This document shows positions 25,539 to 35,600 of a stretch of 64,000 nucleotides of DNA, piece by piece. Position numbers and translations under genes: made by a program. Origin of the DNA: Pseudomonas umsongensis (GTDB lineage: Bacteria > Pseudomonadota > Gammaproteobacteria > Pseudomonadales > Pseudomonadaceae); assembly GCF_002236105.1 (NCBI RefSeq), contig NZ_NIWU01000004.1:248001-312000 (forward strand), given 5' to 3'. Under the pieces are notes generated by a model that had not been told where the DNA came from, searched no databases, and saw nothing but the letters and a program-made list of their open reading frames with translations. Every line of letters starts with the position of its first letter. Position 1 is the stretch's first letter.

Positions 25539-27463
25539 GGCGTCTGCGGTGCCGGCTTGCGCAGGTCGAACACGGGCGCCTTGGAAACCGGTTCGAACAG
25601 CTGACGCGAATCTGACGGCAGCAGCAACGAGTTGTTATCCCGCGCCCCCGCCTGGCTCAAGTCGCGCAGTGCGTTGTAACGCTGCTGGCTGATACCGTTC
25701 AGGTCTTCCTTGCTGCGTACAATCGTGGGCCGCAAGAACACCATGAGATTGCTTTTACTCTGGGTGTCCCGGTTCCAGCGAAACAGAGCGCCCAGGTAAG
25801 GAATATCCCGCAGTAACGGCACCCCGCTTTTTTGTGTTCTTACGCTGTCTCTGATCAGCCCGCCAATGACGATGATTTCGCCATCGTCGGCCAGGATGGT
25901 GCTCTTGAGTGCACGCTTGTTGGTGATCAAGTCCGAAGAATCGATGCCCGATACCGACGGCGCGATGTCCGACACTTCCTGCTCAACCTCCAGCCGCAGC
26001 GTCGAGCCTTCGTTGATGTAGGGCTTTATCTTCAGGCTGATTCCCACGTCCTCGCGGGTGACTGTGGTAAACGGATTATCCGCCCCATTACTGTTTGTGG
26101 CGTAGGAGCCGGTCTTGAACGGGACGGTCTGGCCGACGATGATGTGCGCTTCCTGATTATCCAGCGTCAACAGGCTGGGCGTAGAAAGCAGGTTGCTGTG
26201 GGTATTGCTGGCCAGGGCCGAAATCAATGCGCCAAAGCGATCACTGCCCAGGCGTAACAGCGCGCCTTCGGGTGCGGATTTCTTCTCGTCGAAATCCAGG
26301 CCGCCGACAATCGGGATATCGGTGCCGGGGAAGTTGATGAAGCCTTTCGCGTCGCCGGTACTGAAGCCCCATTGCACGCCAACCGCTTCAGCGATGTCCC
26401 CGGAAATCTCGACGATGGCGGCATGGATCAGCACCTGCGCGCGCGGCTGGTCCAACTGACGCACGATGCTTTCAATGGTCCTGACCTGCTCCGACTCGGC
26501 GATCAGCACCAGCGCATTCTGGCTTTCGTCAGCCTTGATCATGAAGGCAGTCCCGGTTGGTGCGTCCTTATTGCTGCCAAGGGTTGGGGCCGTTTTTCGG
26601 CCCTGCCCCATGCTTTCCAGAATCTCGGCCAATTGCTTGGCGTCGCTGTGACGCAGGCGGATCACCCGAGCGTTGTCCGGAGCCGCCGTGGCAGGAACAT
26701 CGAGACCGCGCGCCAGTTCGGCCAAGCGTTGGCGAACGGCTGACGGGCCAATCAGGATCAGCCGATTGGTTCTGCTGTCGGCCAATACCTGGACCGCGTT
26801 CTCGGCAGTGCGCTTGCCCAGGGAGGCTTCCATGACGGAGGCCACGTCACTGGCCTGGGCGTGACGTAACTGCACTACGGCGTGCATATTGTTTTGTCCA
26901 GAGTCCAGCTGGCGGATGACTTGGACGATGCGTTGCGCATTGGCTGCCGTTTCCGTGACCACCACTGCATTGGCCGACACGGACGGCCCGACATAGCCGT
27001 TGACCGAGACCAAAGGCCGGACCAGCCCGGCGATATCGGCGGCACTGCCATTGTTCAGCTCGATCACTCGAGTGACAAATTGCGAGGGCGTAGCGTTCTT
27101 TGCAGCGCTGCTGCCAGCGCGAGTCCTGGCTTCTGTCACTGGCGTGATCAGGATGCGGTCACCTTGGTCGATCACCGTGAAGTTGTGGGCGTCGAGCACC
27201 CCGTAGAACAAGCGGCGCACGCCTTCGCGATCAAGGGCTTGCCGAGACACAACGGTGATGCGTCCGGAGACCCTGGGATCGAGCACCACGGTGGTCCCCA
27301 GAATGCCGGAGATTTCTTCAACGATGTCGCGCAACTCAGCGTTGTTCATCGCCAGCTGCCACTTTTCCTCAGCTGCCTGCAACGCGCCCGGCAAAGCCAG
27401 ACTCGCCAACACGACAAGGAAACGCATCGAGCGCAAGGCCTGCGCGCCAATGAAACTGTTCAT
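25535..27463 (-). CDS. gspD: Type II secretion secretin D
   Basis: The 642-residue protein has a signal peptide ending LALPGALQA, then an N0 domain (WQLAMNNAELRDIVEEIS), three N1-N3 repeats (for example SQFVTRVIELNNGSAADIAG), and a C-terminal secretin domain with NQEAHIIVGQTVPFKTGSY and GVPLLRDIPYLGALF. It forms the outer-membrane channel. The ATG at 27463 gives a clean signal peptide; a further ATG at 27427 would do so too. No pilotin gene is seen nearby. Confidence 0.95.
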   Translation of the reverse strand: MNSFIGAQALRSMRFLVVLASLALPGALQAAEEKWQLAMNNAELRDIVEEISGILGTTVVLDPRVSGRITVVSRQALDREGVRRLFYGVLDAHNFTVIDQGDRILITPVTEARTRAGSSAAKNATPSQFVTRVIELNNGSAADIAGLVRPLVSVNGYVGPSVSANAVVVTETAANAQRIVQVIRQLDSGQNNMHAVVQLRHAQASDVASVMEASLGKRTAENAVQVLADSRTNRLILIGPSAVRQRLAELARGLDVPATAAPDNARVIRLRHSDAKQLAEILESMGQGRKTAPTLGSNKDAPTGTAFMIKADESQNALVLIAESEQVRTIESIVRQLDQPRAQVLIHAAIVEISGDIAEAVGVQWGFSTGDAKGFINFPGTDIPIVGGLDFDEKKSAPEGALLRLGSDRFGALISALASNTHSNLLSTPSLLTLDNQEAHIIVGQTVPFKTGSYATNSNGADNPFTTVTREDVGISLKIKPYINEGSTLRLEVEQEVSDIAPSVSGIDSSDLITNKRALKSTILADDGEIIVIGGLIRDSVRTQKSGVPLLRDIPYLGALFRWNRDTQSKSNLMVFLRPTIVRSKEDLNGISQQRYNALRDLSQAGARDNNSLLLPSDSRQLFEPVSKAPVFDLRKPAPQTP

Positions 27464-27471
27464 TATGTTGA

Positions 27472-27990
27472 TTACTCTGACGGCCCGGAAACCGGGCGTA
27501 GAAAACGCGTGGAAACAGCGGGAGCCTGTGTGTCGCCGGGTGACTCGAGCTTTCGCAGGAACCGCGCAACGGACGGTCGCAGCGTTAGTCGCTCTTCGCG
27601 CCCCTTGTTCCACAGCACCACTTGATTGGCCTCGACGCGACGCAGCACGCTGCCACCGGGCAAACGTTCGCCCACCTGATACACACGTGAACCTTGATCA
27701 TCGGCGAGCAACGCTCTGGACACGCCGCCGCTCAAGACAAAACTGGCCTGCAAGGTCAGCGGTTCGGCACTGGCGAGCAATGAGGCTCCTTGGGTCAGGC
27801 CGAGCACCGACGCCACCGCACCAGCATCCAGCGGTACATGGGCGGGACCAGGGATTGGCGCCGCCATGGGTAGCGGCGGCGCGGCAAGGCGCTCCCGAAA
27901 GTGCCACTCCTGCCAGATCAGCAGCGCTGCATAACCCAACGGCATGACTACCAGGCCGAAACGGCTCAGCACCCGCCACGAATTCTTCAT
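27472..27990 (-). CDS. gspC: Type II secretion protein C
   Basis: The 172-residue protein has a short cytoplasmic tail, a membrane helix at about residues 8-26, a proline-rich linker and a homology region (LTLQASFVLSGGVSRALLADD) that contacts the secretin N0 domain. It lacks a PDZ domain, like XcpP, and is shorter than Vibrio or Klebsiella GspC. It is the first gene of the operon; the ATG at 27990 gives the usual short N-terminus. Confidence 0.88.
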   Translation of the reverse strand: MKNSWRVLSRFGLVVMPLGYAALLIWQEWHFRERLAAPPLPMAAPIPGPAHVPLDAGAVASVLGLTQGASLLASAEPLTLQASFVLSGGVSRALLADDQGSRVYQVGERLPGGSVLRRVEANQVVLWNKGREERLTLRPSVARFLRKLESPGDTQAPAVSTRFLRPVSGPSE

Positions 27991-28041
27991 GAGTAGTTCA
28001 CTCGAGCCGTTCGATAACCTGAATCCGTCATTTGCAACTCG

Positions 28042-28084
28042 AAAAAAAGAGAACCTCCAGGCGACCTTCACAGATCACCTGGAG
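28042..28084 (-). terminator. Rho-independent terminator after the LPMO gene
   Basis: Read on the minus strand, CTCCAGG pairs with CCTGGAG around a 16-base loop and is followed by TTCTCTTTTTTT. It lies 16 bases after the stop of the LPMO gene and separates it from gspC. Confidence 0.7.
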
Positions 28085-28099
28085 TACTGCGCGATAGAC

Positions 28100-29566
28100 T
28101 TAGAGTTTGTCCCAGGCCATGTGCCAATGCGCACCGATGCCAGGTTCAAAACCATTGGCAGTCGGGCTGTATTGCTTGCAATAACCGGACTCAGGGAATG
28201 GCTTGCACTCAAAGACTTCGTTGGTCTTCGGCTGCAGTACCTTGGTACCGGCGGTGTACTCGCCAAGGCCTTGCGGGAACACAAAGTCGTAATCGGCGCC
28301 CGCGCCTTCGCCGGTCAACTGGGTTACCTGGGTGTCCTGGCGGGTGGTCCGGCCATCCAGGGTGGTGCCGACCAGGGTCAGGGTGTGCTTGCCAGGATTG
28401 CTGCGAACATCCATCGCCAACCAGGTCGGGCCGCTGCCCACTTGTGTGGAAGTGGAGCCGACCGGCTTGTTGCTCTCATCGAACAGCGTCGCTTCGACGT
28501 TCATCTTGCGATTGGACAGGATGCTGAACTCGATCTTGGCCAAGCCTTTGTCCAATACGTACTCAGCTTGCTGGGAAGCTACCGACAGACGAGCCGCGGC
28601 ATCTTCCTGCATGTTCAGTTGCACTTCGTAGCGTGTCACGCCGCTGTCTTTTTGCGCGTACACGCTGTTGTTGCCCTTGACCGGCTCGATCTTGCCGTTT
28701 TCATCTCGAACGCCCGCACGCACAAGTGTGTGCGCTTCATTGATGGCTTCTGCCAACTTGAACGACCAGTTGTTTGGCGAGCCTTCCTCGGCACTATTGA
28801 TGGGGATCTCTATGCTGTATTCCGGGCTCTCGCCATTGGCGGAGAATGCACGGGCCCTGACCTTGTCACCGACCAGCAACGAAGTCGATGGGGCGATGCT
28901 GCCTACGGAAGACCAACCACCCGGAAGCTCCGGCTCTGCAAGGATGTTTACATCCCCCACGTTATAAAACGCTGCATCGGTATCACCGACCGTCCAGATC
29001 GCCAGGATGACATGCTGCCCGGATTTGTCCGCGGGGATGTTGCAGTTGTGTTTGGCTCCCGACTCCGGTTTCTGGTTGCCGCCGTCAATGGTGCAGAACG
29101 GCGCACTTTCAAAGGTGGCACGCTTGAGTGCTTCGTTCGGGTTCCAGCCGTTTCGGGTGATGAAATACTCATGTTTTGTGGCTGGATGCACAGCGGTGTA
29201 GCGCCACTGGAAATCGATGTTGCGTTCCTTGATTTCCGTCATATGCCAACGGGTGGCTGATTGCGCGTCCAGCGCGGAAAACAGCGAGTGACCGCCACTC
29301 GGGATCTTGCCATCCACCGGCCCTTGCAGAGGCGCGCCGCCCACTCCCGCTGGAAAACCCTTGAAGGTTTCACCAACGCTTTGCGGTTCGTATTGGGCGC
29401 CACCGCACTGGGTGTTCAAGCCTTTCTGGCAGGCTAATGCGCGCGAGGGTGGCACTTCCAGATAGCCATGCGCGGAAACACTTTGAGAGGCGAACATTGC
29501 CGATAACAGGATCATTGAAGAAGTGCAGGCGGCCAGCGCACTTCCCTTGTAGTAAGCATTTTTCAT
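28100..29566 (-). CDS. gbpA: Chitin-active lytic polysaccharide monooxygenase, GbpA-like (AA10)
   Basis: The 488-residue protein has a 32-residue signal peptide ending SVSA, so that His33 becomes the N-terminal residue (HGYLEVPPSR). With His126 in TAVHPATKHEYFIT it forms the copper histidine brace. The AA10 domain spans about residues 33-205. GbpA-type middle domains follow, and the C-terminus has a Cys- and Trp-containing chitin-binding module (CBM73-like, with FECKPFPESGYC). The size is that of Vibrio GbpA, a type II secretion substrate. Its place next to gspC-M suggests the same export route. It oxidatively cleaves chitin and may aid colonisation. Confidence 0.93.
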   Translation of the reverse strand: MKNAYYKGSALAACTSSMILLSAMFASQSVSAHGYLEVPPSRALACQKGLNTQCGGAQYEPQSVGETFKGFPAGVGGAPLQGPVDGKIPSGGHSLFSALDAQSATRWHMTEIKERNIDFQWRYTAVHPATKHEYFITRNGWNPNEALKRATFESAPFCTIDGGNQKPESGAKHNCNIPADKSGQHVILAIWTVGDTDAAFYNVGDVNILAEPELPGGWSSVGSIAPSTSLLVGDKVRARAFSANGESPEYSIEIPINSAEEGSPNNWSFKLAEAINEAHTLVRAGVRDENGKIEPVKGNNSVYAQKDSGVTRYEVQLNMQEDAAARLSVASQQAEYVLDKGLAKIEFSILSNRKMNVEATLFDESNKPVGSTSTQVGSGPTWLAMDVRSNPGKHTLTLVGTTLDGRTTRQDTQVTQLTGEGAGADYDFVFPQGLGEYTAGTKVLQPKTNEVFECKPFPESGYCKQYSPTANGFEPGIGAHWHMAWDKL

Positions 29567-29800
29567 CCAATAAATTCCAGACTGCTTATCGAAATAAGGC
29601 GTGCATTGCAGACGCCTTTAATTGCAATTCTGCTCACCACGGGGGAGCACGAACCGTTCAATCTACTTGGATGAAAGAACTTTATATGTAGGGAAAATCT
29701 CTACTTCCTGCAGGATTAATCCGCTTAGACGTTATCTGATACAGAATGAGAAAAAACCTTACAGAGAAAATATTTAAACTAGTTACGAAACTAAAAGTAT

Positions 29801-29840
29801 AAAAAAACCCGTCCTGCGCTAGGCCGGACGGGTTTTAAAC
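29801..29840 (-). terminator. hemE terminator
   Basis: An 11-base perfect stem, AAAACCCGTCC with GGACGGGTTTT, surrounds an 11-base loop; on the minus strand it ends in a run of seven T. It lies just downstream of hemE. The rest of the 29567-29853 gap is AT-rich and shows no gene; it should contain the promoter of the LPMO gene. Confidence 0.88.
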
Positions 29841-29853
29841 AACTTAAACGCAG

Positions 29854-30921
29854 TTATTCGTGATACTGCGCCGACAACTCATGCACGGCGCGCAAGAACG
29901 CACCCGCATGTTCCGGATCGACTTCCGGAGTAATGCCATGGCCGAGGTTGAACACGTGGCCGCTGCCTTTGCCGTAGCTGGCCAGGATACGCCCGACCTC
30001 AGCGCGAATGGCTTCAGGCTTGGCGTAGAGCACGGTCGGGTCCATGTTGCCTTGCAGGGCAACTTTGCTGCCGACACGCTCACGGGCGCTGCCGAGGTCG
30101 CACGTCCAGTCCAGGCCCAGCGCGTCGGCGCCAGCGTCGGCAATGCTTTCCAGCCACAGGCCGCCGTTCTTGGTGAACAGGATGACCGGAACCTTGCGGC
30201 CTTCGTGCTCGCGGATCAGGCCGCTGACGATTTTGCGCATATAAGCCAGGGAGAATTCCTGGTACGCCGCCGCCGAGAGGCTGCCGCCCCAGCTGTCGAA
30301 GATCTGTACCGCTTGCGCGCCGGCCAGGATCTGGCCGTTGAGGTAGCTGGTGACCGTCTGCGCGAGCTTGTCCAGAAGCAGGTGCAAGGCTTGCGGGTTG
30401 TCGTAGAGCATGGTTTTGGTCTTGCGGTAGTCTTTCGACGACCCGCCTTCGACCATGTAGGTAGCCAGTGTCCATGGGCTGCCGGCGAAGCCGATCAGCG
30501 GCACGCGGCCGTTCAGTTCACGGCGAATGGTGCTGACCGCGTCCATCACATAACCCAGGTCTTTCTGCGGATCAGGAATCGGCAGGGCTTCGATGTCGGC
30601 CAGGGTGCTGACGACTTTCCTGAAGCGCGGGCCTTCGCCCGTTTCGAAATACAGGCCCTGGCCCATGGCATCAGGAATGGTCAGGATGTCGGAGAAGAGG
30701 ATCGCCGCGTCCAGTTGCGGATAGCGGTCGAGCGGCTGCAGTGTGACTTCGCAAGCGAACGCCGGGTTCATGCACAGGCTCATGAAATCGCCGGCCTTGG
30801 CACGGCTGGCGCGGTATTCAGGCAGGTAGCGACCGGCCTGACGCATCATCCACACGGGAGTGACGTCTACGGGTTGCTTGAGCAGGGCGCGCAGGAAACG
30901 GTCGTTCTTCAGGGCAGTCAT
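29854..30921 (-). CDS. hemE: Uroporphyrinogen decarboxylase
   Basis: The 355-residue protein carries the family signature PVWMMRQAGRYLPEYR near the N-terminus, with the substrate-binding arginines, and the second signature GFAGSPWTLATYMVEGG in the middle. It decarboxylates uroporphyrinogen III to coproporphyrinogen III in cytoplasmic haem synthesis. Length is normal. It stands alone, with a REP pair upstream and a strong terminator downstream. Confidence 0.98.
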   Translation of the reverse strand: MTALKNDRFLRALLKQPVDVTPVWMMRQAGRYLPEYRASRAKAGDFMSLCMNPAFACEVTLQPLDRYPQLDAAILFSDILTIPDAMGQGLYFETGEGPRFRKVVSTLADIEALPIPDPQKDLGYVMDAVSTIRRELNGRVPLIGFAGSPWTLATYMVEGGSSKDYRKTKTMLYDNPQALHLLLDKLAQTVTSYLNGQILAGAQAVQIFDSWGGSLSAAAYQEFSLAYMRKIVSGLIREHEGRKVPVILFTKNGGLWLESIADAGADALGLDWTCDLGSARERVGSKVALQGNMDPTVLYAKPEAIRAEVGRILASYGKGSGHVFNLGHGITPEVDPEHAGAFLRAVHELSAQYHE

Positions 30922-31052
30922 GTCGGCATCCGGAAAAAAAGTGCGGGCATTTTCTCAGAGCCGGACGCAAAAGGCACGAATGCAGGTCAGCCTTTTGTCT
31001 ATCGGGTCAATTTGTCGCGCTGAAACGCGACATTCGTATCACCACCAAACGA

Positions 31053-31147
31053 CTGTGGGAGCGAGCCTGCTCGCGAAGGGGCCTGTAACATCCAACATTG
31101 ATGTTGACTGACAGACCGCTTTCGCGAGCAGGCTCGCTCCCACAGGG
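31053..31147. repeat. REP inverted pair between hemE and gltD
   Basis: The arms CTGTGGGAGCGAGCCTGCTC and GAGCAGGCTCGCTCCCACAG are complementary over about 27 bases and separated by about 38 bases. This is the GTGGGAGCGAGC variant, also found upstream of argS. Confidence 0.9.
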
Positions 31148-31173
31148 GTATTGCTTTTGGCTCTAGAGCGGGC

Positions 31174-32592
31174 TTAGACGCCCAGGTAATCCAGGATCCC
31201 TTCGGCTGCATTACGGCCTTCGAAGATCGCCGTCACCACCAGGTCAGAGCCGCGAACCATATCGCCACCGGCGAAGATTTTCGGGTTGCTGGTCTGGTGC
31301 TTGTACTGACCCTGTTCCGGAGCTACTACACGGCCCTGGCTATCGGTCTGGATGCTGAACTGCTCGAACCACGGCGCAGGGCTCGGACGGAAACCGAAGG
31401 CGATGACCACGGCGTCGGCCGGGATGATCTCCTCGGAGCCCGGGATCGGCTCGGGGCTGCGACGGCCACGGGCGTCCGGCTCGCCGAGACGGGTCTCGAC
31501 CACCTTCACGCCTTCGACCCTGTCTTCACCGACAATCGCGATCGGCTGGCGGTTGTAGAGGAATTTCACGCCTTCTTCCTTGGCGTTCTTCACCTCTTTG
31601 CGCGAGCCCGGCATGTTCGCTTCGTCACGACGATAGGCACAGGTCACCGACTTGGCGCCCTGGCGGATCGAAGTACGGTTGCAGTCCATCGCGGTGTCGC
31701 CACCGCCCAGTACCACGACCTTCTTGCCTTTCATGTCGACGAAATCTTCCGGCGACTTTTCGAAGCCCAGGTTGCGGTTGACGTTGGCAATCAGGAAGTC
31801 CAGGGCGTCGTACACGCCCGGCAGGTCTTCACCGGCAAAGCCGCCCTTCATGTAGGTGTAGGTGCCCATGCCCATGAATACGGCATCGTATTCTTCGAGC
31901 AGTTGCTCCATGGTCACGTCCTTGCCCACCTCGGTGTTGAGGCGGAACTGGATGCCCATGCCGGTGAAGACTTCGCGGCGATTGCTCAGCACGGTCTTTT
32001 CCAGCTTGAACTCGGGGATGCCGAAGGTCAGCAGGCCGCCGATTTCCGGGTTCTTGTCGAACACCACCGGCGTCACGCCACCGCGTACCAGCACGTCGGC
32101 ACAGCCCAGGCCCGCCGGGCCCGCGCCGATGATCGCGACACGCTTGCCAGTCGGCTTGACCTTGGACATATCCGGGCGCCAGCCCATGGCGAACGCGGTG
32201 TCGGTGATGTACTTCTCCACCGAACCGATGGTGACCGCGCCGAAACCGTCGTTCAGGGTGCAGGCACCCTCGCACAGACGGTCTTGCGGGCACACGCGGC
32301 CGCAGACTTCCGGCAGGGTGTTGGTCTGGTGGGACAGCTCGGCGGCCTGGAGGATGTTGCCCTCGGCCACCAGTTTCAGCCAGTTGGGAATGAAGTTGTG
32401 CACCGGGCACTTCCATTCACAATACGGGTTACCGCAACCCAGGCAGCGGTGGGCCTGGTCGGCCGACTGCTGGGGTTTGAACGGTTCGTAGATTTCCACG
32501 AACTCTTTCTTGCGTTGACGCAACAGTTTCTTCTTCGGATCCTTGCGCCCGACCTCGATGAACTGGAAGTCATTATTCAGACGTTCAGCCAT
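31174..32592 (-). CDS. gltD: Glutamate synthase small subunit
   Basis: The 472-residue protein starts with two cysteine clusters (CLGCGNPYCEWKCP and CGRVCPQDRLCEGAC) for 4Fe-4S centres, then an FAD motif (VAIIGAGPAGLGCA) and an NADPH motif (VVVLGGGDTAMDC). It passes electrons from NADPH to the large subunit. It lies 32 bases after gltB, in the same operon, and is followed by a REP pair. Confidence 0.97.
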   Translation of the reverse strand: MAERLNNDFQFIEVGRKDPKKKLLRQRKKEFVEIYEPFKPQQSADQAHRCLGCGNPYCEWKCPVHNFIPNWLKLVAEGNILQAAELSHQTNTLPEVCGRVCPQDRLCEGACTLNDGFGAVTIGSVEKYITDTAFAMGWRPDMSKVKPTGKRVAIIGAGPAGLGCADVLVRGGVTPVVFDKNPEIGGLLTFGIPEFKLEKTVLSNRREVFTGMGIQFRLNTEVGKDVTMEQLLEEYDAVFMGMGTYTYMKGGFAGEDLPGVYDALDFLIANVNRNLGFEKSPEDFVDMKGKKVVVLGGGDTAMDCNRTSIRQGAKSVTCAYRRDEANMPGSRKEVKNAKEEGVKFLYNRQPIAIVGEDRVEGVKVVETRLGEPDARGRRSPEPIPGSEEIIPADAVVIAFGFRPSPAPWFEQFSIQTDSQGRVVAPEQGQYKHQTSNPKIFAGGDMVRGSDLVVTAIFEGRNAAEGILDYLGV

Positions 32593-32624
32593 TTTAAAAC
32601 CTCATCAAACTCTTCAGGCGCATA

Positions 32625-35600
32625 TCACTGCGGGTTGGCACGGGTGCTGGAAAGCAACGATTTCAGGGAGGCAGCCTTGGGCTTGACCAACCAGAAACGA
32701 CGCACGTAATCATCGAGGTTCTCGGCGAGTTCACGACCCCACTCGCTGTCGGTTTCCTCAACGTACTCGTTCAGCACGCGTTGCAAATGGCTACGGTAGG
32801 CTTCCATCGCCTCGCCGCTGATCCGCTGGATTTCCACCAGTTCGTGGTTGACCCGGTCAACGAAGGTGTTGTCCTGGTCGAGCACGTAGGCGAAACCGCC
32901 GGTCATGCCAGAGCCGAAGTTATAACCGGTCTTGCCCAGGACGCAGACGAAACCACCGGTCATGTACTCGCAGCAGTGATCGCCAGTGCCTTCCACGACG
33001 GTGTGGGCACCGGAGTTACGCACGGCGAAACGCTCGCCCGCGGTACCGGCGGCGAACAACTTGCCGCCCGTGGCGCCGTACAGGCAGGTGTTGCCGATGA
33101 TGGCACTGTCCTGGGTCTTGTAGATGCTGCCCTTTGGCGGAACGATCACCAGCTTGCCGCCGGTCATGCCCTTGCCGACGTAGTCGTTGGCGTCACCTTC
33201 CAGGTACATGTTCAGGCCGCCGGCGTTCCATACACCGAAGCTCTGGCCGGCCGTGCCCTTGAAGCGGAAGGTGATAGGCGCATTGGCCATGCCCTGGTTG
33301 CCGTGCTTACGGGCGATGTCGCCGGAGATCCGCGCGCCGATGGAACGGTCGCAGTTGCAGATATCCAGTTCGAACTCCGCGCCGCTCTTGTCGTTGATCG
33401 CCGAGGTGGCCATTTCGACCATTTTCTCGGCCAGCAGGCCTTTGTCGAACGGCGGGTTACGCTCCACACCGCAGAACTGTGGCTTGTCCGCCGGCACGTG
33501 GTCGCTGCCCAGCAACGGGGTCAGGTCGAGGTGATGCTGCTTGGCGGTCTGGCCTTCGAGGACTTCCAGCAGATCGGTACGACCGATCAGCTCTTCGAGG
33601 GAGCGCACGCCCAGCTTGGCCAGCCACTCACGGGTTTCTTCGGCGACGTAGGTGAAGAAATTCACCACCATGTCGACGGTACCGATGTAGTGATCCTTGC
33701 GCAGCTTCTCGTTCTGGGTCGCGACGCCGGTGGCGCAGTTGTTCAGGTGGCAGATGCGCAGGTATTTGCAGCCCAGGGCGATCATTGGTGCGGTGCCGAA
33801 GCCGAAACTTTCAGCGCCGAGGATGGCTGCCTTGATCACGTCGAGGCCGGTCTTCAGGCCGCCGTCGGTCTGCACCCGGACTTTGCCGCGCAGGTCGTTG
33901 CCGCGCAGGGTCTGGTGAGTTTCGGCCAGGCCGAGTTCCCACGGAGCGCCCGCGTATTTGATCGAGGTCAGTGGCGATGCGCCGGTGCCGCCGTCGTAGC
34001 CGGAGATGGTGATCAAGTCCGCGTAGGCCTTGGCCACACCGGCAGCGATGGTGCCGACGCCCGCTTCCGCTACCAGCTTCACCGAGACAAGCGCCTTCGG
34101 GTTGACCTGCTTGAGGTCGAAAATCAGCTGCGACAAGTCTTCGATCGAATAGATGTCGTGGTGCGGCGGTGGCGAAATCAGGGTCACGCCCGGCACTGCA
34201 TAACGCAGCTTGGCGATCAGGCCGTTGACCTTGCCGCCTGGCAGCTGACCACCTTCGCCAGGCTTGGCGCCTTGGGCAACCTTGATCTGCAGCACTTCAG
34301 CGTTGACCAGGTACTCCGGGGTCACACCGAAACGGCCGGTCGCAACCTGCTTGATTTTCGAGCTCTTGATGGTGCCGTAGCGCGCCGGGTCTTCACCACC
34401 TTCACCGGAGTTGGAACGCGCACCGAGGCGGTTCATGGCTTCGGCCAGGGCTTCGTGAGCCTCAGGCGACAGGGCGCCCAGCGAGATACCGGCGGAGTCG
34501 AAGCGCTTGAGCACCGATTCCAGCGGTTCGATTTCGCTCATGTCCAGCGGGGTATCGAGGGTCTTGACCTTGAGCAGGTCACGGATCATCGACACCGGGC
34601 GGTTATCCACCAGCGAGGTGTATTCCTTGAACTTGCTGTAGTCGCCCTGCTGCACGGCGGCTTGCAGGGTGTTGACCACGTCCGGGTTGTACGCGTGATA
34701 TTCGCCACCGTGGACGAACTTCAGCAGGCCGCCTTGCTGGATCGGCTTGCGCGGGCTCCAGGCTTCGGTGGCCAAGGCTTTCTGCTCGGCTTCGATGTCG
34801 ACGAAACGCGCGCCCTTGATGCGGCTCGGCACGCCCTTGAAGCTCAGGTTGCAGACTTCCTCGGACAGGCCGATGGCTTCGAACAACTGTGCGCCACGGT
34901 ACGAAGTGATGGTCGAGATGCCCATCTTCGAGAGGATCTTGAGCAGGCCCTTGGTGATGCCTTTACGGTAATTCTTGAACACCTCGTAGAGGTCGCCCAG
35001 CACTTCACCGGTACGGATCAGGTCGCCCAGCACTTCGTAGGCCAGGAACGGATAAACGGCAGAGGCACCGAAACCGATCAACACGGCGAAGTGATGCGGA
35101 TCGCGAGCAGTCGCGGTTTCCACCAGGATGTTGGAGTCGCAACGCAGGCCCTTCTCGGTCAGGCGGTGGTGTACCGCGCCGGTGGCCAGGGAGGCGTGGA
35201 TCGGCAACTTGCCCGGGGCAATGTGACGGTCACTCAGGACGATCTGCGTACGACCGGCGCGCACGGCTTCTTCAGCCTGATCGGCGACGTTGCGGATGGC
35301 TGCTTCGAGGCCGACGCTTTCGTCGTAGTTGAGGTCGATGATCTGGCGTTCGAAGCCTGGACGATCGAGGTTCATCAGCGAGCGCCACTTGGCCGGGGAA
35401 ATGACCGGCGAGCTGAGGATCACGCGCGACGCGTGTTCCGGCGACTCCTGGAAGATGTTGCGCTCGGCACCGAGGCAGATCTCCAGCGACATGACGATGG
35501 CTTCACGCAGCGGGTCGATCGGCGGGTTGGTCACCTGCGCGAACTGCTGGCGGAAATAGTCGTAAGGCGTACGCACGCGCTGGGACAGCACGGCCATCGG

